Part shown: positions 30,951-40,028 of the stretch, in pieces | Layout: each line of letters opens with the position of its first letter | How positions within the stretch are numbered: the first letter of the stretch is position 1 | Source: a virus | Length of the DNA: 43,985 nt | IMG/VR virus record: IMGVR_UViG_3300032086_001355 | Span: 1-43,985 of that record | Strand: one strand, 5' to 3' | Notes under the pieces: model-generated | Told to the model about the DNA's origin: nothing | Database searches by the model: none | The model's input: the letters and a program-made list of their open reading frames with translations, nothing else | Translations under genes and position numbers: made by a program

Positions 30951-33854
30951 ATGTCATTCGCATCGAAAGTACTGTACGAAGGTGATGGTGTCACCAAGTC
31001 GTATAACGTCCCCATGCCGTACATCTCAAGGGATCACGTCAACGTGTACCTTGATGAGGTGCTGCAACTCGCAACGATGCACTACACGTGGACGAACAGT
31101 TCAACTGTCAAGTTCGTCAATGCACCCGGCGACGGCAGTGCCATCCGTATTCAACGGTGGACCTCCCCGACCTCCACACTGGTAGACTTTGTCGATGGAT
31201 CAACGCTACGTGCGAATGATCTCGACACGGCATACCTCCACACATACTACCTGTCCCAAGAGTACTCTGACAGCTTCAACGAAGTTATCAATGAGGCACT
31301 GCTCGGGATCGGCACAGCTAACGGCATCGTAGAAGTTGAGAGTACCGCCATCATCACAGAGCTGGTTGCTCGCATGATTGATAGCGCGGCTGCCTCGACA
31401 CTGCAAGCCCGCATCGCTGACATCGACCTGAACGCAGAAGCTATCGTCACCCTCGGTGAATCCCTACAGGTCCAGCTCAACACGCTGGCTCAGGGTGTAG
31501 CTGCTGCTGTCTACATTCAGGCAACAGAACCTGTGCCCGGTGTCGGTGGTATCCCTAACCCGATACCTGAAGGCGCACGTTGGTACGACAGCGACGACAA
31601 CAACGCTGCGTACATCTACACGGCTGGCGTGTGGGTCGACATCAACGATCCCCGCATCGGCAACAACGCGGCTGCCATCTCGGTACTGCAAGTTGACACT
31701 GCGGATAACGCAGCTGCAATCGTGGCTGAATCTCTTGTCCGCTCTAACGCTGACTCGGCAACTGCCTCGACGCTCGCCCTCATCGGCGCGGAGAATGCTG
31801 GCGGCACTGCCTTCATCATCGACCTGACGACTGCCTATGTCGGACCAACTGAGTCACTGGGTTCACGCTTCACCACTCTGTCTGCGGCTACGGCTGCGGC
31901 ACAGGCTGACGCTGACACCAACGCGGCTGACATCATCACAGAGCAGACAGCACGCACCAACGCTGACTCGGCTATAGCGTCTGACGTTACGGCCCTTGAC
32001 GTTCGCGTCACGAGTGCTGAAGGTGACATCGTCGCCAACGCAGCGGCTCTCTCCACGCTACAGACGGACGTGTCTACCAATGCTGGTAACATCAGTTCCA
32101 ACGCATCGTCCATCACGACGTTGCAGACTGACGTGGACCTGCGCTCGCGTACGTACATGCAGGCTCTCGCCCCTACGGTTGACCTGAATGCTGGCGATCT
32201 GTGGATCGACTCGGACGACAACAAGCTCTACCGCTACAACGGTACGGTATGGGTAGAGGCTCAGGATGCTGCCATTGCTGGCAATGCTGCTGCCCTCTCG
32301 TCTCTGACGACGACGGTCAATACCAACGCAGGCAACATCACGGCCAACGCATCGGACATCTCTACGGTCCAGACGGACATCACCACGCTACAGGGTGACG
32401 TGACGACAGCTCAGGCTGACATCGTTACGAACGCCAACAGCATCGTGACGACTGACGGCAACGTAGCGTCCAACGCATCGGCCATCACAGGCGTACAGGC
32501 TACGCTGTCTAACCGGAATCGCATCTTCCATCAGGGCACCGTCCCGACTGCTGACAACGCAGGCGACCTCTGGATCGACACGAGTGACAACAACAACCTG
32601 CACATCTGGACGGGTACCTTATGGTCCCCCACAGATAACGCGGCTATGGCTGCCAACGCATCGGCAATCTCGACGCTTGACAGTACGGTCACATCGCAGG
32701 GTGGACTCATCACCGCCAACGCATCGGCTATCACGAACGTCGAAGCAAGTGTGGTCACAGTAGATGGCAGGGTTGACGCTTCCAACATCAACATAACTGC
32801 CAACGCATCGGCTATCACCAACGCAGAGACAGGCATCTCTGATCTCGAAGCACACTACGGCGTAACGCTGGACGTGGGTGGACGGGTCACTGGGTTCACG
32901 CAGCTCAACGACGGTTCCTCTGGTTCTTTCGTGATCGTTGCGGACAACTTCTCAGTTGTTGATCCTGTCACCTTCACGCCGAAGATATGGTGGGATGGTG
33001 TAGCTGAACTGCTTCAGATCGACGGCGACATGATTGTCACTGGTACGATCAACGGCCAGTCCATGATTAACGGCACCATCGGTTCGACACAGATCGGCAC
33101 CAACGCGATCAGCACCACGCACATCTCTGCTAACGCCGTGACGGCGAATGAGATACTGGCAGGCGCTATCACGGCTGACAAGATCAACGTCACGAACCTG
33201 AACGCTGTCAAGGCGAACACAGGCGCACTGACGGTGGACGGTACGCTGACTGTTGGTACCGCAGGCAAGATGATCTCCACAGGAGCAGGCTTCGAGACTG
33301 GCGCAGGATTCTTCTTGGGCTACGACACGAGTGCCTACAAGTTCTACGTGGGCAACAAGGCCAACGGCAACTACCTGTCATTCGACGGGACAGACCTGAC
33401 TGTATCCGGCATCATCAACGTGGGTACCTACTCCGCATCTGACGCAGTTCTTGTCAGTGCTGACACCGAGCGTTCTGCTGGTGGCACGTGGAATGGATCA
33501 TACTCGTGGTACACGCTGAAGACATTCACGACCGACAAGGCTGGCAGTGTCAAGATCAAGTTCGAGCAGAAGAAGAACACGACCTCGACAGCTTCGCCCT
33601 ACACCAACGCATCCATTCGCATCACTGTGAACGGTGTGCTGGAAGGGTACCACACGCTGACGACATCGACGTACGTTGCTCAATCCAGAACCATCACGGG
33701 TCTGAGTGAAGGTGACGTTATCGACATCGACGGCGCTCGCGGAACCTACTGGGGTCCGGGTGCTGAACCGTGGGATGTGATTCCATACGTCAGAAACGCT
33801 GACTTCTGTGCGGACATCGTCTTCACAGGTTCACCTGAAGTCACTTACAATTAA
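30951..33854 (+). CDS. tail fibre protein with T7 gp17-like N-terminal domain
   Basis: 967 residues (T7 gp17 has 553). Residues 1-150 match the T7 fibre anchor domain (FASKVLYEGDGVTKSYNVP; DGSTLRANDLDTAYLH), which docks to the tail. The middle contains repeated Asn/Ala/Thr coiled segments (INxNASAIS-like) and three modules with DLWIDSDDNKLYRYNG-type sequence, at about residues 203-230, 410-440 and 535-560. The C-terminal 200 residues form a beta-rich receptor-binding part. The mosaic middle suggests growth by duplication or exchange. ATG at 30951 behind TGGAGACG. Confidence 0.93.
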   Translation: MSFASKVLYEGDGVTKSYNVPMPYISRDHVNVYLDEVLQLATMHYTWTNSSTVKFVNAPGDGSAIRIQRWTSPTSTLVDFVDGSTLRANDLDTAYLHTYYLSQEYSDSFNEVINEALLGIGTANGIVEVESTAIITELVARMIDSAAASTLQARIADIDLNAEAIVTLGESLQVQLNTLAQGVAAAVYIQATEPVPGVGGIPNPIPEGARWYDSDDNNAAYIYTAGVWVDINDPRIGNNAAAISVLQVDTADNAAAIVAESLVRSNADSATASTLALIGAENAGGTAFIIDLTTAYVGPTESLGSRFTTLSAATAAAQADADTNAADIITEQTARTNADSAIASDVTALDVRVTSAEGDIVANAAALSTLQTDVSTNAGNISSNASSITTLQTDVDLRSRTYMQALAPTVDLNAGDLWIDSDDNKLYRYNGTVWVEAQDAAIAGNAAALSSLTTTVNTNAGNITANASDISTVQTDITTLQGDVTTAQADIVTNANSIVTTDGNVASNASAITGVQATLSNRNRIFHQGTVPTADNAGDLWIDTSDNNNLHIWTGTLWSPTDNAAMAANASAISTLDSTVTSQGGLITANASAITNVEASVVTVDGRVDASNINITANASAITNAETGISDLEAHYGVTLDVGGRVTGFTQLNDGSSGSFVIVADNFSVVDPVTFTPKIWWDGVAELLQIDGDMIVTGTINGQSMINGTIGSTQIGTNAISTTHISANAVTANEILAGAITADKINVTNLNAVKANTGALTVDGTLTVGTAGKMISTGAGFETGAGFFLGYDTSAYKFYVGNKANGNYLSFDGTDLTVSGIINVGTYSASDAVLVSADTERSAGGTWNGSYSWYTLKTFTTDKAGSVKIKFEQKKNTTSTASPYTNASIRITVNGVLEGYHTLTTSTYVAQSRTITGLSEGDVIDIDGARGTYWGPGAEPWDVIPYVRNADFCADIVFTGSPEVTYN

Positions 33855-33876
33855 CCACAACGAGGAGAGAAATCTC

Positions 33877-34059
33877 ATGCAACAGCAAGTCCAAGTACCA
33901 ACGATAGAGCAGCTCACTCAGGCTATCACTCAGCTGGCCCTTCAGCGTGCGAACGCAAAGGATCAGATCGAGCAGCTTGAGAGGCAGCTCCCAGTACTAC
34001 AAGCACAGCTCCAACTCCTGCAAGCTCAGGAGCAGGCTGAAGTTCCCGTCGAAGACTAA
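33877..34059 (+). CDS. small coiled-coil protein between fibre genes, 60 aa
   Basis: ATG at 33877 follows CGAGGAGAG. The protein is Gln-rich with continuous heptads (IEQLTQAITQLALQRANAK; LERQLPVLQAQLQLLQAQE), so it likely forms a coiled-coil bundle. Its position between two fibre genes suggests a fibre-associated or chaperone role. No family recognised. Confidence 0.75.
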   Translation: MQQQVQVPTIEQLTQAITQLALQRANAKDQIEQLERQLPVLQAQLQLLQAQEQAEVPVED

Positions 34060-34068
34060 GGAGTTCTC

Positions 34069-37000
34069 ATGTCATTCACCAACGCACAACTCGCCCAACA
34101 GATCGCTAACCTGATCGAGTATTGGGCTGCGTTCAATCAGGAGTACTCTGATTGGATAGGTGGTACCGTTGGTGGTGGCCCCAACTCTGACGGTGAATAC
34201 CCGCTGACCAACTGGGCAGGGGAGGAAACACTTCTCCCTTGTCCAGCCCTTCTTTCAGACAACGTGACGGGCTACGTCGCGACTGTCGCCGCAAGTGCAT
34301 CGGCTGCCTCCGATAGTGAGATAGCTGCTGCCTTGTCAGAAACAAATGCTGCCGCATCAGCAGTCACCGCAACGGCTCAGGCTGTGCTGGCTGACGCTGA
34401 CCGCGTTGCAGCTGAACTCGCAGAAACCGGAGCGACTGACGCTAAGGTAACTGCAATCGCACAGGCCGCCGCAGCTGTAGTATCCGCTGCCGCAGCACTG
34501 GCAAGTGAACAGGCTGCCGCCGCTTCTGAAGCTGCTGCTGCCATCTCCGAAACAAATGCTGCCGCCTCCGCTGCGGCTGCCGCTACGTTCGACCCGGCAC
34601 TGTTCGCTGAACTTTCGACTCCCAATGATTTCGCTGGGGATGTGAACATAGTTGGTGGACAGAGTTTATACGTGTGGGACGCTGGCGACACTGACAACAT
34701 ACGTGTCCGGCACGATGGTAACAACGCTATCATGCAGTTCACCAACACGTCGAACTTTGACATTGGCTCTGGCCTAACAGCACAGGTCCGCTGGTACGCT
34801 CCATTCTATTTGATGGACGGTAACTACTTCCGGTGGTGGGGTCCGAGTGCAAGCGGCTCTAAGGCTGTAACGGCCAGCCACAACGGAACCAACTTCGTAG
34901 TCACGACCAGCCTCACACAGACAGACGACTATCAGTTCCTTGGCTTCAATGGCAACCTCGATCTTCGAGATGGCATGGGGTTAAAGATTCGTGACGCAGG
35001 CGACACCGACTTGGTTGAGATGTCTCACGACGGCGTTGACTTCAACATGGTTGGTACGAACACCGCAGACATCAACGTCACCGGCATCACGTCGTTCAAC
35101 GTCCCGGCCCTCGCAGCTACCGGCGCTGTCACCGGCAGTAACCTCAACGTCGCCAACTGGGATACCGCATACGGTTGGGGCGACCATGCAGGTCTGTACT
35201 CGCTGGCCGCACATAACCACTCCGGTGTCTACGAACCAGTGGACGCTACGATTGTACGCACAGGTGACGCTGGGTATCTCAAGACAAACTGGGACACCGC
35301 ATACGGCTGGGGCGATCATGCTGGACTCTACGCTCCCATCTCGAACAACTTCGCGTTGACTACTGGTGACAACTTCACTGGTGTTGTGTACTTCACCAAC
35401 GCTAACGCGCTGCGTATCAACAACAACTCCAAGCTACTCGGACTGAACTTCGCAGCTACCCAGAACGTAGACCTACTCCGCGTGGCAACCAACGATACGA
35501 TTCAGGTAGGACAATCGTCCTTCGACCTGAACATTGCGTCCGCGACTATGACTGCTGCCGGAAGCATTGCTGCTGTCGGTGCGGTCACTGGCTCGAACCT
35601 GAACGTGTCCAACTGGGATACCGCGTTTGGCTGGGGTGACCATGCCGCACAGAACTATGCTGACAAGGATGTAGCAAACACGTATTCGGGAACATCATAC
35701 TTCTCTGCGTATGCAACCCTCGCAAACAATGTGCCTCTCTACGGCAACACCGGGGCTGGCTACAAAGTCATCGCAATGATGAACGCCAGTGACCAAGTGG
35801 TTCTCGGCGGCACATCTAACCTGACGATGATTAACGGCACGTCGCTGACGTTGAACCCGACCGTCATCAATTCGTATGCAAGCGCGATTCTTCAGGCACC
35901 AGCAAGTGCCTCAGTATCCAACCAGTACAACGTCACGACAAACGCTTACGACGTGGACATGCAGTACAGGATCGGTGGAACGCTCACTGCTCTGGTGCGC
36001 TGGGACTCAAGTGCCAACACGTTTCAGTGGATGGATCGTGCCCCCGGAACTGTCGTCGGCATGACGCTCAACTTGGAAGACTCGTCCCTCGCAGTAACAG
36101 GGGCAGTCACTGCTGCGACGTACAACGGCGCAACCATCCCGGCATACAACGTGTTCACTGGTGGTGGCCTTGTCACTCGTCATGGGTCTGGTTACATCTA
36201 CTCGAACTACTTCAATCAGTCGATTGCAAGTGGAACCTCCTCCACCCCAACGCACGTCCCTGTGTGTACCGGAAGTGACGGGTTCTACCGCTGGCAGACG
36301 TTGGCAAACTTCAAGCTCAACGTAGGCATCGACGCGAAGGCTCCACTGGCATCCCCGACCTTCACAGGTAACGTGACCGCCCCGCTTCTTTACGCTAATA
36401 CAGTTCAGACTCTTGGTGGAAACTATCTGATTATCAATGCTGGTGAGTCTCATGCGTACGCTACTGGTCAGACTGGTGAAGCTGTCTACCTGAACGCTGA
36501 AGGTGGCATACAGGTCAACTCGTCGCCCGACAACTGGGCAACTGGTTGGGCTACTCGTAAGACGGCAACGATCTGTGATACTGCTGGTGACTCAACGTTC
36601 CCCGGAGATGTAAATGCTTCTGGCTATTTCAGGACAAACGGCCCCGACACCAAACCCGCTGTTGGGTACTCGGCTCTGTCAGCGAACATGCTGCACATCG
36701 ACGGTAAGGAAGCGATTGACGGCAACGACGGGTACCTCCGTCTGAACCAGAACGTAGACTTCGCAAGTGGTGTTCACATTCCGAGTAACCTGCTGGTCTA
36801 CGGTCAGACGAACTCGCGTAACACCGTACCGACAACCCATGCAACGTACAGCCTTGGAAGCTCAGGCAGCTACTGGTCGAACGCCTACATCCAGAACATC
36901 CAACTTGGCAGCATAGACTGCACGATCTCTCGTGTGGCCGCCAGTAAGCCGGGTGTAGAAGGCAAGGCACTGTTCAAACACGCAGGTGCGTACACCTCAG

Positions 37001-37074
37001 GTGAGGTGACCTACTCGACAGCCGCACCTTCTGGTGGGTCCAGTGGTGACATCTGGTTCAAATACACAGCCTAA
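34069..37074 (+). CDS. second tail fibre protein, 1001 aa
   Basis: It has no T7 anchor domain. The N-terminal 60 residues (FTNAQLAQQIANLIEYWAAF) are followed by an Ala-rich helical stalk (about 65-180) and then beta-rich repeats. WDTAYGWGDHAGLY-type modules occur near residues 362, 406 and 514, a motif common in phage fibre shafts. The C-terminus ends GSSGDIWFKYTA. Probably the outer fibre attaching to the first one and carrying receptor specificity. ATG at 34069 behind TAAGGAG. Confidence 0.88.
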   Translation: MSFTNAQLAQQIANLIEYWAAFNQEYSDWIGGTVGGGPNSDGEYPLTNWAGEETLLPCPALLSDNVTGYVATVAASASAASDSEIAAALSETNAAASAVTATAQAVLADADRVAAELAETGATDAKVTAIAQAAAAVVSAAAALASEQAAAASEAAAAISETNAAASAAAAATFDPALFAELSTPNDFAGDVNIVGGQSLYVWDAGDTDNIRVRHDGNNAIMQFTNTSNFDIGSGLTAQVRWYAPFYLMDGNYFRWWGPSASGSKAVTASHNGTNFVVTTSLTQTDDYQFLGFNGNLDLRDGMGLKIRDAGDTDLVEMSHDGVDFNMVGTNTADINVTGITSFNVPALAATGAVTGSNLNVANWDTAYGWGDHAGLYSLAAHNHSGVYEPVDATIVRTGDAGYLKTNWDTAYGWGDHAGLYAPISNNFALTTGDNFTGVVYFTNANALRINNNSKLLGLNFAATQNVDLLRVATNDTIQVGQSSFDLNIASATMTAAGSIAAVGAVTGSNLNVSNWDTAFGWGDHAAQNYADKDVANTYSGTSYFSAYATLANNVPLYGNTGAGYKVIAMMNASDQVVLGGTSNLTMINGTSLTLNPTVINSYASAILQAPASASVSNQYNVTTNAYDVDMQYRIGGTLTALVRWDSSANTFQWMDRAPGTVVGMTLNLEDSSLAVTGAVTAATYNGATIPAYNVFTGGGLVTRHGSGYIYSNYFNQSIASGTSSTPTHVPVCTGSDGFYRWQTLANFKLNVGIDAKAPLASPTFTGNVTAPLLYANTVQTLGGNYLIINAGESHAYATGQTGEAVYLNAEGGIQVNSSPDNWATGWATRKTATICDTAGDSTFPGDVNASGYFRTNGPDTKPAVGYSALSANMLHIDGKEAIDGNDGYLRLNQNVDFASGVHIPSNLLVYGQTNSRNTVPTTHATYSLGSSGSYWSNAYIQNIQLGSIDCTISRVAASKPGVEGKALFKHAGAYTSGEVTYSTAAPSGGSSGDIWFKYTA

Positions 37075-37094
37075 CTTTCAAGGAGACTCCGGCT

Positions 37095-38045
37095 ATGCCA
37101 ATTCATATCAACGTAGCCGGGGTCTGGAAGGAAGTGACCAACGTCCACATCAACGTGGGCGGTGTATGGAAAGAGTGTACAGACGTGCCGATCAATGTCG
37201 GTGGGGTGTGGAAGACAGGCGTTCATTCGACTGGACCGTCCGTAAGCATCCTTGCTAATGGCGACTTCAATACCCGTTGGGAAGCTATCTGCTATGCGGG
37301 AATCCGCTTCCACTCCAACGGTGCTGAGTACGAGTACACCGCATCAGGTGGCGTAGGGTCCGCAGTCAACACATGGTTGACCTCTGGTTCCTCGTCCGAC
37401 GTATGGGTTGCCTTCACGCGAACCTCTGGTGCGTCCAGCTTTGTCGGTAAGACGAACGGTGTGCGCTACAATCTCGGTTCGATTCAGAACTTCTACGTAA
37501 CGCGAAACGTCATTGGTACAACGTCCATCACTGGCTACTTCACCATGTACGACGCGGCATCAGGCGGCAACACACTCGATACTTCGAGTTCAGCCTTCTG
37601 GTCCGCTGAGTACGATAGTAGTGGTGGTGGCTGTCCGCTCTGCTGCTTCACGCCTAACACACTCGTGACTATGGCAAGCGGCATCGACATGCGGATCGCA
37701 GACATACGTGACGGCGACAAGATCATGGGGCCGCAAGGTCCGGTCGATGTCGGTGAGGTTATCGTACGGCACGACCTGCCGATCTACACGCTCCACTTCG
37801 AGGACGGCAAGAGGCTTGAGCTTACCCCGGACCATCCGGTTCAGACTGCTCGTGGCCCTGCATCGTTGTCTCGCATGGACTACAAGGACATAGGCATCCC
37901 TGAAGAACTTCAGGTAGGTGATCTCGTGTTCACGTACGAAGGCAAGTTCACGCGGCTGGCAAAGATCACCAAGCTCCGCACTGAGCCTGTCGTCTACACA
38001 TTCTCTAACTCGCTGTTCTACGCGAACGGCATACTCGTTTACTAA
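37095..38045 (+). CDS. fibre-tip-like protein with C-terminal Hint (hedgehog/intein) domain
   Basis: 316 residues. The N-terminus has three copies of an INVGGVWKE-like unit (residues 4-39), a tip-protein feature, followed by a beta-rich domain. From Cys184 the sequence is a Hint domain: CFTPNTLVTMASG, MRIADIRDGDKIMG, LTPDHPVQT (Thr244, His247) and FYANGILVY at the very end. The His-Asn and following nucleophile needed for C-terminal cleavage or splicing are missing, so only N-terminal thioester chemistry at Cys184 seems possible. ATG at 37095. Confidence 0.85.
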   Translation: MPIHINVAGVWKEVTNVHINVGGVWKECTDVPINVGGVWKTGVHSTGPSVSILANGDFNTRWEAICYAGIRFHSNGAEYEYTASGGVGSAVNTWLTSGSSSDVWVAFTRTSGASSFVGKTNGVRYNLGSIQNFYVTRNVIGTTSITGYFTMYDAASGGNTLDTSSSAFWSAEYDSSGGGCPLCCFTPNTLVTMASGIDMRIADIRDGDKIMGPQGPVDVGEVIVRHDLPIYTLHFEDGKRLELTPDHPVQTARGPASLSRMDYKDIGIPEELQVGDLVFTYEGKFTRLAKITKLRTEPVVYTFSNSLFYANGILVY

Positions 38046-38056
38046 AGGAAAATATC

Positions 38057-38209
38057 ATGGAAGCACTTGCTATCGCAGTACCACTCGCCGCCTTCGCCGC
38101 ATTTATAGGTTATAAGGTTGGATACTCTAAAGGCGTAAAGGTCAATGCTCCGGTCCCAGCACCGAAACCCAAGACCCCTTACGATCCAGACCGTGATCTC
38201 AGAAAATAG
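38057..38209 (+). CDS. small membrane protein, 50 aa
   Basis: ATG at 38057 behind AAAGGAAAA. Residues 2-20 are hydrophobic (Leu, Ala, Ile, Val, Phe), followed by a basic and Pro-rich tail (KGVKVNAPVPAPKPK), so it is a single-span inner-membrane protein with a cytoplasmic or periplasmic tail. It sits directly before the holin. A lysis-related role (for example an accessory to holin or spanin) is possible but not shown. Confidence 0.65.
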   Translation: MEALAIAVPLAAFAAFIGYKVGYSKGVKVNAPVPAPKPKTPYDPDRDLRK

Positions 38210-38219
38210 GAATATCAAC

Positions 38220-38435
38220 ATGAACCAGTCAAAGGACATTCTCGCAGACGTAGCCGCTGCGGGGGCTGGCGTTACTGCCACATGGACGTGGGTCGCACAC
38301 GTTAATGATGTGTTGCAACTTGTCGCTACGGCAGTTGCTATCGTCGCTGGCGTGTACGCTATCAGGTGGCATAAGGTCAGGATTGACACTGCCGTTAAGA
38401 AGGAGAAAGACCGTGAGCAAGACAAGAGCAAGTGA
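38220..38435 (+). CDS. holin (T7 gp17.5-like, class II)
   Basis: 71 residues (T7 gp17.5 has 67). A polar N-terminus (MNQSKDILADVAAAG) is followed by two hydrophobic segments (about 13-29 and 33-49) and a highly charged tail (KKEKDREQDKSK). This is the class II holin plan, and the gene lies just before small terminase, as in T7. It would open the inner membrane so that the amidase reaches the cell wall. ATG at 38220; its 3' end overlaps the terminase start. Confidence 0.82.
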   Translation: MNQSKDILADVAAAGAGVTATWTWVAHVNDVLQLVATAVAIVAGVYAIRWHKVRIDTAVKKEKDREQDKSK

Positions 38436-38661
38436 GGACCTGTTGAATGAGCTACATGATCTACAGGCTCGCACACTACTCGCTGAAATCAAGCGCCTCG
38501 TCGCGGACGGAGAGCCAGTCCCTCCGGCCCTGTTCGCGCAGGCAAACAAGTTCCTCAAAGACAACGGCATCGACCGTGCGGTTGTTGCTGGCGATCCTAC
38601 TGATCTGCTGGCTGACGAGGTTCCCATCTTCGACAACATAGTCCAAGGAGACTTCAAATAA
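38413..38661 (+). CDS. terminase small subunit (T7 gp18-like)
   Basis: 82 residues (T7 gp18 has 89). GTG at 38413 follows AAGGAGAAA. The sequence EDLLNELHDLQARTLLAEIK, PVPPALFAQANKFLKDNGI is the typical helical small terminase of T7-like phages, which recognises concatemers and positions the large subunit. It overlaps the holin gene at its 5' end and the next gene at its stop. Confidence 0.88.
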   Translation: MSKTRASEDLLNELHDLQARTLLAEIKRLVADGEPVPPALFAQANKFLKDNGIDRAVVAGDPTDLLADEVPIFDNIVQGDFK

Positions 38662-38891
38662 TGTGTACCGCAAATTCCCAGAAGTACCTGCCGGACTTCC
38701 TCACCAGCACCGAGGGTCATACCAAAGATGACTCAGGCCCCACTGGTGGACCTATCCGCAAAGCCACTGAGGTTCCCCTCGGTGACGGTATGGCTGACGC
38801 AGCTAAGACTGCGATCCTGTCCAGACGTGAGCGGATCAGGCGTGCTGTTGAAGGTGACGGCGATCCCAACGCTCACATCAGGAGAGACTAA
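38661..38891 (+). CDS. small protein behind small terminase, 76 aa
   Basis: ATG at 38661 overlaps the preceding TAA, with AAGGAGAC upstream. It begins MCTANSQKYLPDFL, is Gly/Asp-rich in the middle and has a basic end (SRRERIRRAVEGDG). The Met-Cys start is shared with the 38891, 17007 and 24717 products. Function unknown; a minor virion protein is a reasonable guess from its late position. Confidence 0.7.
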   Translation: MCTANSQKYLPDFLTSTEGHTKDDSGPTGGPIRKATEVPLGDGMADAAKTAILSRRERIRRAVEGDGDPNAHIRRD

Positions 38892-39130
38892 TGTGTAAGG
38901 CACTCGTCAAGCGTATGAACGAGATACGCAGCAAGACCCTACACGGTCGCTTCGAGGACAAGGTCGAGCAGGACTACGGCATCCGTCCGTACGGCAACAA
39001 GATGGTCAACAAGGCAGCTGGCATCGACGACCCCAACATGTTCTACCAGCCCGGTGGACGTGGCTTCGTCGAAGCGCCTAAGCGCACAGCTCCTTCGCGA
39101 TCCATCCCGACGAACCGTACAGGAGGATAG
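38891..39130 (+). CDS. small basic protein, 79 aa
   Basis: ATG at 38891 overlaps the stop of the previous gene, with CAGGAGAG upstream. It begins MCKALVKRMNEIRSK, is basic, and is Gly/Pro-rich in the second half (YQPGGRGFVEAPKR). It looks like a small structural or DNA-binding virion protein. No family recognised. Confidence 0.7.
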   Translation: MCKALVKRMNEIRSKTLHGRFEDKVEQDYGIRPYGNKMVNKAAGIDDPNMFYQPGGRGFVEAPKRTAPSRSIPTNRTGG

Positions 39131-39131
39131 C

Positions 39132-39308
39132 ATGTACATCACGTTCGACTTCAAGTGCGGCACCTGTGGTGACGTGCAGTCTCGCTTCGTGAAACGCGAG
39201 GAGATCGACAAGCAGATGTGCGCTTGTCAAACCATAACCCCTATGACCCGGCTCCCGGCTGGCACAAGGACGACATTCAGGTACGCAGATACCAAACTCA
39301 AGGACTGA
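39132..39308 (+). CDS. zinc-ribbon protein, 58 aa
   Basis: ATG at 39132 follows CAGGAGGA. CGTC at residues 9-12 and CAC at about 30-32 form a short zinc ribbon like those of FmdB-type regulatory proteins. The rest is strand-rich and basic. Such small ribbons are common beside terminase genes in phages but their role is not known. Confidence 0.7.
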   Translation: MYITFDFKCGTCGDVQSRFVKREEIDKQMCACQTITPMTRLPAGTRTTFRYADTKLKD

Positions 39309-39311
39309 CCA

Positions 39312-39758
39312 ATGATACACTTACTCGCTTTACTACTGGCTCCCGCGTTGGAGTTTCCCCCTAACCACCCGGCTGTTGAAAATAGCTGGGAGCTTGCCTG
39401 TCAGTATAGCGAGTGCGGTGATCTCAAGCCGCCTATGGTTATCTTCAAGGACACGTGGCCTGCACTGGGCTACTACTACTTCGACACGAGTGTTGTCTTC
39501 ATCACAGAGGACTGCCTCGTGCCTGTGGCCGATAAGGTCAAGTGCATGGCTGTCGTCATCCACGAGATGACTCACTACATCGCTGACCACAACGAGGGTG
39601 TCCAAGAGAGCTGTCCGTCCGAAGAACGTGCGTGGGATGTCTACAATGCCTACGTCCTTGAGCAGAAGCGTTACGATTTGGTTCGAGAGAACTGGAAGGA
39701 GTCATACCCGAAATGCACAAAATCCCCGCAACTTTCGACATCCTCAGCCACACCATAA
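39312..39758 (+). CDS. exported HExxH zinc metallopeptidase, 148 aa
   Basis: ATG at 39312 lies just behind the zinc-ribbon stop. The first 15 residues (MIHLLALLLAPALEF) are a short signal-like hydrophobic stretch without a basic start. His84-Glu85-x-x-His88 (HEMTHYIADH) is a zincin site, and a Glu in EERAWDVYNAY about 17 residues later can be the third ligand. Five cysteines upstream would suit an oxidising compartment. It may act on the periplasm or cell wall; substrate unknown. It overlaps the next gene by 46 bases. Confidence 0.75.
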   Translation: MIHLLALLLAPALEFPPNHPAVENSWELACQYSECGDLKPPMVIFKDTWPALGYYYFDTSVVFITEDCLVPVADKVKCMAVVIHEMTHYIADHNEGVQESCPSEERAWDVYNAYVLEQKRYDLVRENWKESYPKCTKSPQLSTSSATP

Positions 39759-40009
39759 CGGTGAAGATGAGGGATGACCTGCTCGATGACTGTGAGTGTC
39801 ACGGGCGGTTCATCCCAAGCAAGAACCTGATCGAGCTACAGTCCGGTCAGGCGTTCAGCTTCACGCTCGCTACATTCTGGCATGAGGTGGCACACGCCAT
39901 CGCTACCCACATGAGCATGTGGGACCTGAACGACAACGAGGAACAGATCGACAAGATCGGACAGGGCATCGCCCAAGTCCTGCGTTCAAAGCGCGGGTCT
40001 GTTCAATAA
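39713..40009 (+). CDS. HExxH metallopeptidase-like protein, 98 aa
   Basis: ATG at 39713 lies inside the previous gene in another frame, behind AAGGAG (39697-39702). His57-Glu58-x-x-His61 (WHEVAHAIATH) is a zincin motif, preceded by strand-rich sequence and KNLIELQSGQ. The third ligand may be Glu or Asp in MWDLNDNEEQID. The small size and layout resemble minimal phage peptidases near ImmA/IrrE-type proteins, which cleave regulators inside the cell. No signal peptide, so it is likely cytoplasmic. Substrate unknown. Confidence 0.75.
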   Translation: MHKIPATFDILSHTITVKMRDDLLDDCECHGRFIPSKNLIELQSGQAFSFTLATFWHEVAHAIATHMSMWDLNDNEEQIDKIGQGIAQVLRSKRGSVQ

Positions 40010-40028
40010 CATTGAACGAGGAGAGAAG

